Source: Pavlovales sp. CCMP2436 (Eukaryota > Haptophyta > Pavlovophyceae > Pavlovales). Taken from it: 38,871 bases of DNA. Below are positions 16,843 to 25,693 of the stretch, piece by piece. Location of the stretch: positions 28,933-67,803 of the forward strand of contig MU631409.1 of NCBI GenBank assembly GCA_026770615.1. The letters are read 5' to 3'. Both the position numbers and the translations under genes were made by a program. The notes below the pieces were generated by a model, which did not search any database, was not told where the DNA came from, and saw only the letters and a list, made by a program, of their open reading frames with translations. Every line of letters begins with the position of its first letter. Position 1 is the stretch's first letter.

Positions 16843-17547
16843 TCACTCGAGCTGGTGCTGCGGCAGGCGGTCCGGGAGCTCGCAGAGCGTAGCGTCCGCC
16901 GCGATCCACTCGTGGACGAGCGGTAGCAGCACCTTGGCCGGGTTCGGCGGCTTCACGCCGCTCGCGACGCACCCGAAGAAGTTGGCGTAGTGGTGGCACA
17001 GGTAGCCGAAGGCGTGCGGGTTGGCCCGCACGCGCCAACACTTGAGCGCGTCGGGCGTCCAGACGAAGAGGTCGCACCACTCGCGGCCCGTGATCTCCAT
17101 GAGCGCGTTGATCTGCAGGTAGTAGTACGGCGGGAGATCCGGGTAGACCTTGCGCGAGTAGGGGCACTTGATCTCGAGCAGCCCGTCGGTGCCGAGCAGC
17201 CTGTCCGGCGAGCCGCCGAGCCAGTCGAGGTCGGCGTGCGCCCAGAAGCCGGTGGGCTCGACGTGCGTGCCCGTCGCGCTCACGTACTCGAGCACGCCGT
17301 TCGGCTCCTTGTTGGTCCCCCAGGCGAGCGCCGGGTTCTTGCGCTTCAGCACATTCGGCTCCTTCGGCTCCTGCGGCTCCTTGGGCTCCATCGGCTTGTC
17401 GGCGTCCTCGGCCGGGTCCACGTCCATTCGCAGCTGGGCGGCGAGGGCCTGCGGGCTACCCCACGGCGTCAGGCCCACCGCCTGGCCCAGGTTGGACGCG
17501 GTGAGCTTGCCGCGCCGCTGCCGGAACCACTGCTCCGACCGCTGCAT
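16843..17547 (-). CDS. YqaJ/lambda-type exonuclease (viral recombinase)
   Basis: 234 residues from the first ATG (MQRSEQWFRQRRGKL); an upstream GTG frame start is less likely. The PD-(D/E)XK core is clear. The N-terminal WFRQRRGKLTASNLGQAVG is the family signature. GSPDRLLGTDGLLEIKCP, at about residues 143-160, gives the catalytic D...ExK, and YYLQINALMEITGREW gives the conserved Gln helix. Such 5'-3' exonucleases process DNA ends for single-strand annealing recombination and for replication or packaging of concatemers. A Lys/Glu/Pro insertion (PKEPQEPKEPN) sits at about residues 58-72. A T/A run with TTTTTTCGGGGC (complement of 17574-17591) is 28 nt upstream. The gene is intact. Confidence 0.85.
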   Translation of the reverse strand: MQRSEQWFRQRRGKLTASNLGQAVGLTPWGSPQALAAQLRMDVDPAEDADKPMEPKEPQEPKEPNVLKRKNPALAWGTNKEPNGVLEYVSATGTHVEPTGFWAHADLDWLGGSPDRLLGTDGLLEIKCPYSRKVYPDLPPYYYLQINALMEITGREWCDLFVWTPDALKCWRVRANPHAFGYLCHHYANFFGCVASGVKPPNPAKVLLPLVHEWIAADATLCELPDRLPQHQLE

Positions 17548-17573
17548 CTCTACTCGGGAGCTCACACGGACGC

Positions 17574-17591
17574 CCCGAAAAAAGTTTTTTA
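17574..17591 (-). promoter_or_regulatory. TTCGG box upstream of the exonuclease
   Basis: Minus-strand AAAAAACTTTTTTCGGGGCG; TTCGG complement at 17575-17579. Confidence 0.6.
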
Positions 17592-17610
17592 ATTTGGTCA
17601 GCTGCTGGTT

Positions 17611-18288
17611 TTAAAGGTTGGCGCCCAGCTTGGCGAGGGCCGGGTCGATCCCCTGCGCCAGGCCGAGCTGGCCCGTGTTCGCGAGGTGGACTGTCGTCAC
17701 GGTGGTCACGATCAGCATGATGATGCGCAGCTCGACGCTCGCCGAAATGTCCATGTTATGCTTAATCATAAATTCATCGAGTAATGGCTCAAAGGTCTTA
17801 ATCGAGGCCTGCGTCGTCTGCCCGAGGCCGTGCAGCTGCAGGTTGAGCGGGTTGTACGCCTGCGCCGGGTACTCGATGCCGTACATGCCGGCCAAGAACG
17901 CCAAATTGGCCGGCTTCAGCGAGCCCGCCGGCCCCGTCTCCTCGCGCCCCAGCTGCTGCTCGATGTAGTGCACCTCGTCCAGCAGCTCCAGCATGCTCGA
18001 CTTGATCGTGAGCGCGCCGTCGCGCTTCTTCAGCTTCGGGAAGCGCTCGCGGTACTTGCCGATGCGGTCGAGCAGCGCCTGCCGGTCCTCGAACTCGTTT
18101 GCCTCGCGATCGGCGGTGCTCTCCGCCTTGGGCTTGGGCGGCGGCGCGATTGAGGGCGGCGGCGCGGCCTTGGGCGCCTTGGGCGCCTTCGGCTCCTGCA
18201 TGCGCTCCGCCGCGCGCGCCATCTGCATGCGCTCGCCCACGCCCTCGACGGAGACGTTCACCACATCGGTCGGGTCGCGCATGTTCAT
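17611..18288 (-). CDS. Virion-type protein with coiled region and C-terminal membrane segment
   Basis: 225 residues, ATG to TAA. The N-terminus is Pro/Ala/Lys-rich (about residues 30-60). A charged helical section follows (DRQALLDRIGKYRERFPKLK, then SSMLELLDEVHYIEQQLG, about residues 70-120). A globular part contains LAFLAGMYGIEYPAQAYNPL. Residues 188-205 form a membrane-type segment (RIIMLIVTTVTTVHLA). A TAAACTTTCGC box lies about 20 nt upstream. I do not recognise the family; topology and promoter suggest a structural membrane-associated protein. Confidence 0.65.
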   Translation of the reverse strand: MNMRDPTDVVNVSVEGVGERMQMARAAERMQEPKAPKAPKAAPPPSIAPPPKPKAESTADREANEFEDRQALLDRIGKYRERFPKLKKRDGALTIKSSMLELLDEVHYIEQQLGREETGPAGSLKPANLAFLAGMYGIEYPAQAYNPLNLQLHGLGQTTQASIKTFEPLLDEFMIKHNMDISASVELRIIMLIVTTVTTVHLANTGQLGLAQGIDPALAKLGANL

Positions 18289-18304
18289 CGCTCCGTTGGG
18301 AGCA

Positions 18305-18314
18305 CGCGAAAGTT
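18305..18314 (-). promoter_or_regulatory. TTTCGC promoter box upstream of 18288
   Basis: Minus-strand GTAAACTTTCGCGTGC, a TTCGC variant, overlapping the last codons of the gene at 18314-18646. Confidence 0.5.
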
Positions 18315-18646
18315 TACGCGAGATCGTCGAGCGGCGGCGGCTCGACCGCGGCGCAGAAGAGCGTCAGGTACGCGAGCACCTTCGTGTCGTCGCGGCACTT
18401 CTGCGCGAGCGCCGCCAGTCGCGGCTCCGTCACTAGCTGCAAGAGCGCGGCCGAATCGCCCGTCTCGAGCAATCGGCGGTGCGGCACTAAGTGCCGCGCG
18501 ATGAGGTGTTTGGCCACCTGCAGCGGCAAGGCGTAGAGCGCCTCGGTCGCCGCGTCCCCTCCGTAGGTCGTGCGCATGTGCGCGCAGAGGTTGCCGATCT
18601 TCTCCCGGATGAAATCGTCACGCGTCAAAGCGCCGGCTGCTAGCAT
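18314..18646 (-). CDS. Small soluble protein, unknown function
   Basis: 110 residues, ATG to TAA, predicted all-helical (RDDFIREKIGNLCAHMRTTY, LQVAKHLIARHLVPHRRLLE, LAALAQKCRDDTKVLAYLTL) with no membrane span. It precedes the gene at 18288 in the same direction, with 26 nt between them, and has an AAAAAAATTCGGAGCG box 23 nt before its ATG. Function unknown. Confidence 0.6.
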   Translation of the reverse strand: MLAAGALTRDDFIREKIGNLCAHMRTTYGGDAATEALYALPLQVAKHLIARHLVPHRRLLETGDSAALLQLVTEPRLAALAQKCRDDTKVLAYLTLFCAAVEPPPLDDLA

Positions 18647-18665
18647 CGCGCCGACCTGAGAGCTC

Positions 18666-18681
18666 GCTCCGAATTTTTTTT
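18666..18681 (-). promoter_or_regulatory. TTCGG box upstream of 18646
   Basis: Minus-strand AAAAAAAATTCGGAGCG; TTCGG complement at 18669-18673. Confidence 0.6.
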
Positions 18682-18734
18682 AAAACTTTTTTTTTTTACT
18701 TTTTTTTTCTTGTTGGGCAGCTATAGGCTGTGAG

Positions 18735-18908
18735 ATGTTAGCCGAGACCGTCGCCCTGGATGACGCAACTCGCCCGGTGAAGGTCCGAGACTACATGTAC
18801 TAGCGGAAGGGCTCGACGCCGATCAAGGTCAAGGCGCACCGCCGCAACCTACCGCGCACGAAGCCGGCAGAGGACGCGCTCGAGCGCATCGCGCACGTCG
18901 AGGCCTAG
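18735..18908 (+). CDS. Small basic protein with internal TAG
   Basis: A 58-codon frame. The first 22 codons (MLAETVALDD ... VRDYMY) and the last 34 (RKGSTPIKVKAHRRNLPRTK ...) are separated by TAG at 18801-18803. Codon use is GC3-rich on both sides, and the VRDY..xRKGxxxxVKAHRRN pattern spans the stop, so the two parts belong together. Small proteins with this Tyr/Arg-Gly-Val-x-x-His-x-Arg pattern are frequent in large DNA viruses, with no assigned function. It ends at TAG 18906-18908, which overlaps the ATPase stop on the other strand in a shared CTAG. Upstream is a long T-rich tract. Confidence 0.55.
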
Positions 18909-19896
18909 CGGCGCAGGCCCTGCTGCTGCTGGCGGTGCGAGTCCATGGTCTGCATGTCCGGGAACTGCTATTTGATGCTCTGAATAGGCAGCTCCGTCGA
19001 CTGCATGGGGATCACATTCCCGCCGTTGACGCCCGCCCAGTACTCCTCATCGCCCAGCATGAACGCGCCCGGGTCGCTTGCCTTGAACCACTTGAGGACC
19101 TCCCACGGTTTCGCGGTCGAGTCGCTCGTGTCCACGATCAGCACCTCGTTGTCCTCGGTATAAAAATCCATGAGCGTGTAGAAGGCCTCCTTAGTCATAA
19201 AGTCCGCGAAACGCGCCACAGCGATTCGCGCTGCCCCTCCTGCTTGCTGTGCAAAACGAGCACGTAGTCCGCGTTGCTGCGCAGCGTAGGGGTGATCGCC
19301 TTGGCGTACTGCGTCGTGATCATCGTGAAGAGCTTGTAGTGCCGGCCCGCGACGAAGAGCTCGGCGATGGCAGCGTCGTAGCGTATGTGCTTGTCGCTGA
19401 TCACGTCGTCGAGGATGATGAAGAAGCGCGCCTTGGTCTCGCGCTCCTCCTCGGTGAGCCGCGGGTCGTTCAGGATCGACTTCTGCCGATCGAAAACCGC
19501 GTGCAGGATCTCCGGGTCGAACTTGCTGAAGATGTACTTGGCGGGCATGTACTGCCGCCAGTACTTGTTGAGCTCGTCGGTCTGCGAGATGCAGAGGCCC
19601 GCCGGGAAGTGCTCGACGAGCGAGTGCAGGATGTGGCGGAAGGCGAAGCTCTTACCGGTGCGCCGCTTGCCGATCGCGATTACCGTGCCGTCGAGCTTGG
19701 CGGTACTCGAGTCCCACTGCGCGAGGCGCGGGATGTTGACCTCCTCGTACTTGTCCGAGTTAAGCATGGGCATGCGCTTCTTCTTGATGTCGCCCTGCGC
19801 GGAGGCGTTCGACCACTGCGCCTCGAGGCCGCTGCTGCTCGCGCCATCCTCCTCCACAGGCGGTTTGGCGGCGGCCTTACCGGCCTTCCCGGACAT
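18905..19896 (-). CDS. Genome-packaging ATPase (A32/FtsK-HerA type), frameshifted and with internal TAG
   Basis: Packages DNA into the capsid using ATP. Walker A is GKRRTGKS at residues 76-83 and Walker B is FFIILDD at about 158-164. The following AELFVAGRHYKLFTMITTQY carries the sensor Gln. A one-base loss at about 19216 (CC where CCC keeps the frame) breaks the gene after EGQRESLW; the next frame continues with FADFMTKEAFYTLMDFYTED and WEVLKWFKA, both expected near the C-terminus. A TAG at 18968-18970 is followed by 20 codons that all end in G or C (QFPDMQTMDSHRQQQQGLRR), so coding probably continued to the TAG at 18905-18907. A TAACTTTCGGGGC box lies 21 nt upstream, as for the capsid gene. 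Confidence 0.85.
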
Positions 19897-19914
19897 GCCC
19901 AGCTCTAACAGAGG

Positions 19915-19926
19915 CCCCGAAAGTTA
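19915..19926 (-). promoter_or_regulatory. TTCGG box upstream of the packaging ATPase
   Basis: Minus-strand TTTAACTTTCGGGGCCTC; closest match to the capsid-gene box AAAACTTTCGGAGGCTC. Confidence 0.65.
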
Positions 19927-19984
19927 AAGCGCAGAATGTCATCGGCCTTGGCGGGCTCGGTAAACTCACTCTGCTGTACGAAGC

Positions 19985-20090
19985 TGCTCTCATTTCGCAA
20001 GCCGTGTCTCGACTGCGGCCATCACGGTTGGAAGGTACTGAGCTCTATTAATTTTGAAAGCCGCGTCTCGACTGCGGCTTTCACAGTTGC
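19985..20090. repeat. 59-bp duplication at the end of gene 20022-21782
   Basis: GCAAGCCGTGTCTCGACTGCGG...CACGGTTG (about 19997-20031) and GAAAGCCGCGTCTCGACTGCGG...CACAGTTG (about 20056-20090) are 59 bp apart. Because 59 is not a multiple of three, the copy shifts frame, and the gene stops at the TGA where the second copy begins. Confidence 0.6.
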
Positions 20091-21782
20091 TTCTTCCTCG
20101 GCATAGTCTTCACTCCTCCTCTCCTTGAAATTCAGGCCCTGTTTATCCAGCATGTTTACCCGCTCTACCCGTGTCTTTTTTGCGTCTGCCTTGATTTTGG
20201 CTTCCTCATCATAGACGGCTTGGACTTGAATCCGTGTATTTTCATTTCGTTCCAGCCAATAGTTCGCCGCATCATCATCGTCTGCTTCATCCTCGAGCCT
20301 CGTTGCTAACTCTCGGGCCTCTGTTGCAGCTTGGTGCTTAGCCGCGGCCTGCTCCTTTGCCTCTTGAAGCGTTCTGCTTCCCTGTGCACCCTGCGCTCCG
20401 CTTGCAGATGCCTCCCCAATATCGTAATCTAGCATATCCTGTGCTCTCTGACGCTCGTCAATCTCCTCCTGGTTTGCCTCTACTGATTCTCGTCGTGATG
20501 CACTTACAGCCAAGTCCAATCTCGATGCTTCTGCCTGTTCATTCGCTCGGGCTATTTTTTCTGCGCTTGCAGCACTTGATGCAAGAGCGGCGGAAATTCT
20601 CTGCATTGAAAGAGATCGAGGGGTACCAGGTAATTGAGTTGGATGTGCCGATCGAATGGGAGTGTTTGCATTAGCGTCGAAGGATTGTTCGAGACGTAGC
20701 GGAGACACGGGCGGAGTAACGTCAGACGACCTAAGCACAGGCGGAGGCGCAGACACAATTACAGGCGACCCAGGCCGTGATGGCGCAGGCCTATGCGACA
20801 CAGTTAGTGGCGTCCTCGGAGGAGGCGCAGGCGCAGGCGCAGGCGCAGTCGCACGCGGAGGCAAAGTCGGGCCTACAGTGAGAGCCTTAAAAAAATCCCA
20901 TGCCTGTGCCTGCTCCTCTGGTGTTGCCCTCACTGTTGCCTCTTTCGCCTCCTCCACTGGTGCCTCTGCCTCTTCTCCAGCACCATCACCATCCTCGCCA
21001 CCCTCCTCGTCGTCAGTACGTGGGGGGGTAAACACGATAAGCTGCGGTTCTGTGAAGTCGTCGAACTTGTCGTCGTCGTCGTCACCACTGTCGTCGCCCG
21101 GACGCGGTCTGAAGCCTCCCCTCGGCCTCGGCTCGTTCTGCCAGTTTGGCCGATCCCGCCCGGGGTACTCACCCAAGGTGGCCTTTAGATCGCGGTCAGT
21201 GGGCCGCTGCTGCTTTACAATGTACTTGTAATAATGCCAAGCCTGTTCCATCGATTGTGGGCCCATGGCATAGAGCGTGCCGATGTAGATGTCGAACTGC
21301 TTGCGTTGCCGGTACTCATTCGTGAGGAACTCGTGCGCGCCCGGTATGTGCAGCAAGTGGTGATCCTCCCATGGGACGCACTTTGCCTGCACGTTGTCCA
21401 GCACCTGCAAATCGGCTAATTCGCTACGATCCTGTATGTGCCTCAACATGCCGCGATCGCCCACGAACGGCACACCCACGTACTTGCCTGTGGTGTCTTT
21501 TTGCAGATCGCCGCTCAAAAAGGCGCTGAAGCCTTCGTACATGTCCGCGTCGGCCTGCACCTTGTAGTCGGCCAAGTGCTCGTCCGCCAGCTTGCGGTAG
21601 CCCTGATCTACCATTGTTTTTGTGATATCGCCATCACTCAACCCATGCTTAGACATGTTGGCCATGCTGTTCAATCTCTGGGCCATTTGATCGAGCGTCC
21701 CCAGCTCGTGACTGCGGTCCGAGGTGGGGCCCTTGAGCGCGGCGAGCGACACGGGCGTGTTCCGTCCGGACCAGCCCCACAT
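20022..21782 (-). CDS. Large multi-region protein with disordered acidic/Pro-rich middle and coiled C-terminus
   Basis: About 586 residues from the ATG at 21782 (MWGWSGRNTP), chosen because it lies next to the divergent promoter; the upstream open frame is a shadow of the opposite gene. Residues 1-195 look folded (GHEFLT-type stretch HIPGAHEFLTNEYRQRKQFD, then GPQSMEQAWHYYKYIVKQQR). An Asp-rich region (PRPGDDSGDDDDDKFDD) comes next, then Glu/Ala-rich and Pro-rich parts (APAPAPAPPP) and a charged helical C-terminal half. The C-terminal 220 codons have clearly lower GC3 than the rest. The in-frame sequence after the TGA (NESSFVQQSEFTEPAKADDI) still reads like protein up to the ATPase promoter. 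Virion-associated role is a guess. Confidence 0.6.
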   Translation of the reverse strand: MWGWSGRNTPVSLAALKGPTSDRSHELGTLDQMAQRLNSMANMSKHGLSDGDITKTMVDQGYRKLADEHLADYKVQADADMYEGFSAFLSGDLQKDTTGKYVGVPFVGDRGMLRHIQDRSELADLQVLDNVQAKCVPWEDHHLLHIPGAHEFLTNEYRQRKQFDIYIGTLYAMGPQSMEQAWHYYKYIVKQQRPTDRDLKATLGEYPGRDRPNWQNEPRPRGGFRPRPGDDSGDDDDDKFDDFTEPQLIVFTPPRTDDEEGGEDGDGAGEEAEAPVEEAKEATVRATPEEQAQAWDFFKALTVGPTLPPRATAPAPAPAPPPRTPLTVSHRPAPSRPGSPVIVSAPPPVLRSSDVTPPVSPLRLEQSFDANANTPIRSAHPTQLPGTPRSLSMQRISAALASSAASAEKIARANEQAEASRLDLAVSASRRESVEANQEEIDERQRAQDMLDYDIGEASASGAQGAQGSRTLQEAKEQAAAKHQAATEARELATRLEDEADDDDAANYWLERNENTRIQVQAVYDEEAKIKADAKKTRVERVNMLDKQGLNFKERRSEDYAEEEATVKAAVETRLSKLIELSTFQP

Positions 21783-21836
21783 CGTTCTCGAGACGCGGCA
21801 CAGAAAAAATTCTGCAATGGGTGTTACAAGACGGAC
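21783..21836. promoter_or_regulatory. Short bidirectional promoter
   Basis: Only 54 nt separate two divergent ATGs. The centre GGCACAGAAAAAATTCTGCAATGG reads as AAAAAATTCTG on the plus strand and AATTTTTTCTG on the minus strand, so one A/T run flanked by TTCTG on both sides can serve both genes. Confidence 0.55.
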
Positions 21837-22577
21837 ATGTCGCAAATCAATGGCTCCGGACAGGGCAGTCGTCAGCTCAACATGCGCCAGCGGTTCCCGT
21901 CGCTCGACGGGTACGCGGACGCAGGGCCCGGCGGCCGGACAGAGGTGCAGATGGGCACAGGCGACTACAATCAATACGAGTCGACCCCAGCCTTCGGCGC
22001 GTACCAGTGCGACAGTCAGGCGGCCGAGGAGCTGCGCGACTTCTATGACACGGTGGATGCCGTCGCACTGCGGCCTTCTGTGGGCACCGGTGGCACTTCC
22101 GTGCAGCGCGTTGCCAACATCTCCGAGCGCGACATCCAGCTCATGGCGCAGACGAAGGACGTCGAGCGCTCGAAGAAATGGGAGCAGTACTGGTGGTCCA
22201 CGGCCGACCCCTCCAAACCCTGGACGATGACCGAGCTTAACAAAATAGACCCCGCAATGGTGCAGAGAAAGTTCGACGCCATTCAAGAAGTTTCACAGTT
22301 CGCCCTCGACAAGGCGATCATCAAGCACTTGGGTCACAACGGTGACCCGCACCTCGCGCAGCTCCAGTACATGATGGACCAGGGCCAGATGAACCATATG
22401 CCCCAGACGGTGCTCGTGGACACAACGCCCTTCGTGCGCGGGCCGCTGTCCTTGTTCAGTTTCGCCGAGTCGGACGATAAGAGTCGCCTCGAGAACTCGA
22501 TCAACTTGCCACGGCAGTCGTTGCGGGCTAACATCGCCCAGGCTGACATGTCCAAACTCGGCCGCGGCGGTGATTGA
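21837..22577 (+). CDS. Unknown soluble protein, probably virion-associated
   Basis: 246 residues, MSQINGSGQGSRQLNMRQ to TGA. The N-terminus is Gly/Ser/Gln-rich. The central part is charged and helical (NISERDIQLMAQTKDVERSK, then KWEQYWWSTADPSKPWTMTE, KFDAIQEVSQFALDKAIIKH), with a mostly hydrophilic, Met-rich section (YMMDQGQMNHMPQ). It is paired with the divergent gene ending at 21782. After the TGA (22575-22577), the same frame stays open for 65 codons, so the end may be a recoded or mutated codon. No family recognised. Confidence 0.6.
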   Translation: MSQINGSGQGSRQLNMRQRFPSLDGYADAGPGGRTEVQMGTGDYNQYESTPAFGAYQCDSQAAEELRDFYDTVDAVALRPSVGTGGTSVQRVANISERDIQLMAQTKDVERSKKWEQYWWSTADPSKPWTMTELNKIDPAMVQRKFDAIQEVSQFALDKAIIKHLGHNGDPHLAQLQYMMDQGQMNHMPQTVLVDTTPFVRGPLSLFSFAESDDKSRLENSINLPRQSLRANIAQADMSKLGRGGD

Positions 22578-22595
22578 TTGACCTCGGTTGATCAG

Positions 22596-22775
22596 ATGAG
22601 GATGTTTATAGGGGGGAACCCCGCAGGCAAACGTTACGCAGCTGATAAAGTGGCGGATACGGCGCGGCGGGACACGGCAGCATTGCCGGCAGCATTCGGG
22701 TCGCCAGCAGGGTCAAGCGCGCCGCCAATTAGTCCCCCTTTTTTTCCGAAGGCCTGGACGAGATGCTGGGCCTAG
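22596..22775 (+). CDS. Possible small basic ORF, or lost C-terminus of the preceding gene
   Basis: 59 codons (MRMFIGGNPAGKRYAADKVA ... PPISPPFFPKAW) ending in TAG, overlapping the start of the next gene. It lies in the same frame as gene 21837-22577, directly behind its TGA. It could be the C-terminal extension of that protein or a separate peptide. GC3 bias is weaker than in neighbours. Low confidence. Confidence 0.25.
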   Translation: MRMFIGGNPAGKRYAADKVADTARRDTAALPAAFGSPAGSSAPPISPPFFPKAWTRCWA

Positions 22776-23660
22776 CGCTCCTGGGCACCACGGCCTTTGG
22801 CGCCGCGTACTACGCCGTGCGCGCACAGCCGCGCGCGCACAAGAAGAAGCACGTCGGTACGCCCGCCGTGCCCCGGCTCGACGGCGACGTGCACACCGTC
22901 ACGAACATCCGCACGCGCCTGCACGACCGGGACGGCGCCGGCCACTGCATGGGTGCGCCGGCCACGCGCCTGCTCCCGTGGGACGTCGGGACGCTCGACC
23001 CGCTCGCTGGTCTGCCTACGCCGCCAGAGCCCGTGGGACCGTCCGCCGCCTTCATGCAGCTCATCAGCGACCCGCGCGGACGCCTCATGGGCTTCGAGTC
23101 GCCCGCTGTGGCGCACGGCTTCCCGTTGGAGGAAGTGGGACCCGGCTGTGCTCACCGACTACGCGCGCACGGTCAATCGGCCGCCGGACGCTGCACTCGA
23201 GGCTCCGCGCAAGGTGGCGGGCGACTCGAACTCGCTCGACCCGGACGTCTTCACTGTGATCCCAGCGCGCCTACGCGCCGGCACCGAGCTCGAGCAGCTC
23301 GCGGCGCGCTCGGACGTGCGCGACCAGGCCGAGCTGGACCCATCCGGCCTCAAGCCCGCACCGGCCGCGCACCTCGCGTGGTCGCTGCTGCCGGGCGAGG
23401 GGGTCGAGGCGGTGCCCACGGCGGTGAGCGGTGCGCCGCTGCCGGCCGAGGTCGGGTTGGCGCGTTTCGCAGCGGTCGACGCGCAGATGCACGCGGCGGT
23501 GATCGGCGCGCGGCCGAGCGCAGAGGTGGGCGACGCGGCGCGCGTGGTCGCAGCGGCGAAACGCGCAATGCCGGCCAAGGAGCAGAAGCATAAGCAGCCG
23601 ATGCGCCTAGCCGTTAAGCGCGCATCAAAAAAACTTTCGGAGGCTCGGAAGGAAGCGTAG
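22763..23660 (+). CDS. Membrane-anchored protein with disordered Ala-rich region, frameshifted
   Basis: About 298 codons. The N-terminus is a membrane anchor (MLGLALLGTTAFGAAYYAVR), followed by a basic patch (RAHKKKH). A folded-looking part contains TNIRTRLHDRDGAGHCMG and GPSAAFMQLISDPRGRLMGF. At about 23141-23143 (CCC, where CC keeps the frame) it shifts. The next frame continues with LTDYARTVNRPPD, SNSLDPDVFTVIPARLRAGT and a long Ala-rich helical tail ending in Lys/Arg. It stops at TAG 14 nt before the capsid-gene ATG, and the capsid promoter lies within its last codons. Function unknown; context suggests a capsid or membrane partner of the major capsid protein. Confidence 0.6.
23626..23642 (+). 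promoter_or_regulatory. TTCGG box of the major capsid gene
   Basis: CAAAAAAACTTTCGGAGGCTC, TTCGG at 23636-23640, 34 nt before the ATG and inside the end of the preceding gene. Confidence 0.7.
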
Positions 23661-23673
23661 AGACCCCACTCAG

Positions 23674-25371
23674 ATGTCCACCCAGAACCTCAATGTGAGC
23701 GGCCAGGACATGCTCCTGCTCGACAACGGCACGAGCTACTTTCAGAACGTGGGCTACACGCGCACGAGCAACTTCCAGTTCAAGCTGAAGGAGCTCGACC
23801 CGCAGAACGTGCCCAACTTCGGCGCGACGACCACCTTCAAGGTGCAGAAGCAGGACCACCTGCTCGGCAACCTCGACCTGCGCCTGCGCCTCAAGCTGCC
23901 CGACCAGGCGTCGGTCGGTGACGTGCCGCACTTCCTGACCAACAAGTTCGGCCTGGCGATGATCGAGCGCGTGCGCCTGCTCGTCGGCTCCAACCTGATC
24001 CAGGAGATCGACGGCGACTGGCTCGACATCGAGAACACACTCTACCGCGAGCCCAAGATGCAGTACGTCGACATAGTGGGCGACGCGCGCAAGCGGCCCG
24101 CCGTCAAGAACGGCTCAATGCCCATCTCCGCGCAGGCGAGGGAGACGTTCACCCTCGGCGGCGTCACGCTCGACACTGCGCGCAGCATGTACCTGGCCGA
24201 CGCCGCCGACGAGTACTGGGGCACCGCGGACCCGCTCATGCCCAAGACCGTGTCCGACAACACGATCCAGGGCCGCGTGGAGGCCGCGCCGTGGAAGCTC
24301 TCCGGCGTCACGATCACCGGTGCGCCCACCGCCATCGCGGAGGTCTTGCCGCCCATGGCCGCGATGCCCGCCTACACCGGCAACAAGCGCGTGCAGCACA
24401 CGCACGAGGCAGCGGCCACGCGCAACAACCAGACGGCGCCCACCAACACCTCCGTGTACGGCACTCAGTTCTACGGTAACCCGGCCTTCATCGAGTTCAC
24501 GGTGCCGCTGGGGCTCTTCTTCTCCTAGCACCCGTCCATGTACCTGCCCATCATGGCGATCGCCTCCTCGCAGGACTTCACGATCGAGATCCGCCTGAAA
24601 GACGTGTCGGCCCTCATCCAGCACCACCACGTGCTCACCAAGACGGCCGCACTCTCGACCACGGCTAAGGCCGAGTACGCCCTCAGCTCGAAGCCGCTCA
24701 CCTCGACGCGCGCCACGGAGTACCCGGCGGCCTTCCCGGAGATCGAGAGCATGCAGCTCATCGGGCACTACATCGCGCTCTCGGCGGCGGAGGCCGACGC
24801 GCTGCAGACCAAGCCGCAGCACGTGCGCCTCGTCAAGCAGGTACAGAACGTGAAGAACACGCTCGTCACCATGCCGGGCACGAACGACGGCTCCTTCACC
24901 ACCAAGCTCGACTTCAAGATCGACCTGGCCTTCCTGCACCCGGTCTAGACGCTGTGGATCGTGGTGCGCGACCCGAAGGAGATCGCGAACAACGAGTACT
25001 ACCACTACTTCGGCAAGCCGAGCGACGACTGCCGTGTCACTGCGTGGGACATGGTGGTGAACGGCACGAGCCGCATGGCCAACAAGACGAGCGCCGACTA
25101 CACGATGCAGCGCCTGATCCCGCTCTTCCACGGGCACGGCAAGCGCTCGTACGGCGTCGACGAGCAGGCGCCACTGGTGTCCATCGACTTTGCGCTCAAC
25201 GGGCAGTCGGCGAACCCCTCGGGTCACATTAACCTGTCGAACGCGCAGACCCAGGCACTCAAGCTCGACTTCGCCGGGCGCGCGGGCAAGACGTGCTCGG
25301 TTGACGTGTACTGCGTCGCGCTGAACTGGGTCAACATCCAGGGTGGCTCGGCCAAGACCGTCTTCAATTAA
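23674..25371 (+). CDS. Major capsid protein, double jelly roll, with two internal TAG codons
   Basis: 565 codons, ATG to TAA, the usual size for the NCLDV-type capsid protein that forms the icosahedral shell. The first jelly roll has the family landmarks FGATTTFKVQKQDHLLGNLD, then FGLAMIERVRLLVGSNLIQE, IDGDWLDIEN. The second follows SMYLPIMAIASSQDFTIEIR and FLHPV-stop-TLWIVVRDP and ends AKTVFN. TAG codons lie at 24526-24528, between the two domains (LFFS-stop-HPSMYLP), and at 24946-24948. Both interrupt conserved blocks, and no new start lies nearby, so the product is unlikely to be made as fragments. No frameshift is seen. Homology to Nucleocytoviricota capsids, especially the Yaravirus/Pleurochrysis virus group, is expected. 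Confidence 0.9.
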
Positions 25372-25419
25372 ATTCGCACGACTAATATAGCGACGAGACG
25401 TACGACTCGCACAACGGGT

Positions 25420-25596
25420 ATGCTGTCCGTGCCGCCCCGCAATGCCTCAACCGGCCGGTTCAACAGCAGCTCTCGCTCGAGTGGGAGCGGCAACTCACGC
25501 TATGGGCGCAGGGTGACTTTCACGCACGCGGGCGCCAAGGGTTCCGCCCATCCTAAGCCGCCGTACCCACGCAAGGTGGTTTTCAGCACGCGGTGA
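25420..25596 (+). CDS. Small basic Ser/Arg-rich protein
   Basis: 58 residues, ATG to TGA, directly downstream of the capsid gene: MLSVPPRNASTGRFNSSSRS, then SGSGNSRYGRRVTFTHAGAK and a Pro/Lys-rich end (KPPYPRKVVFSTR). Very high Arg/Lys and Ser content with no acidic residue suggests a nucleic-acid-binding or core peptide. A TAAATTCGC box is about 43 nt upstream. Not identified by any family. Confidence 0.5.
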   Translation: MLSVPPRNASTGRFNSSSRSSGSGNSRYGRRVTFTHAGAKGSAHPKPPYPRKVVFSTR

Positions 25597-25693
25597 TGGC
25601 CGGGCGAGCGGCCTTTAATAATAAAAAAACCAAAAAAAAAATAGGAAACGTTTTAAAATAGGCGCCGAAAAGCGCGGGAGCTCAGCGCGGGAC
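25597..25693. other. Short non-coding stretch
   Basis: About 97 nt with an A-rich core (AATAATAAAAAAACCAAAAAAAAAATAGG). It may carry a transcript end for the capsid operon and the promoter of 25694; no clear box. Confidence 0.35.

Noticed and set aside
21783..22286. N-terminal extension of gene 20022-21782 across the divergent gene
   Set aside because: It is antisense to the well-supported gene at 21837 and has no coding bias of its own; the ATG at 21782 next to the promoter is preferred.
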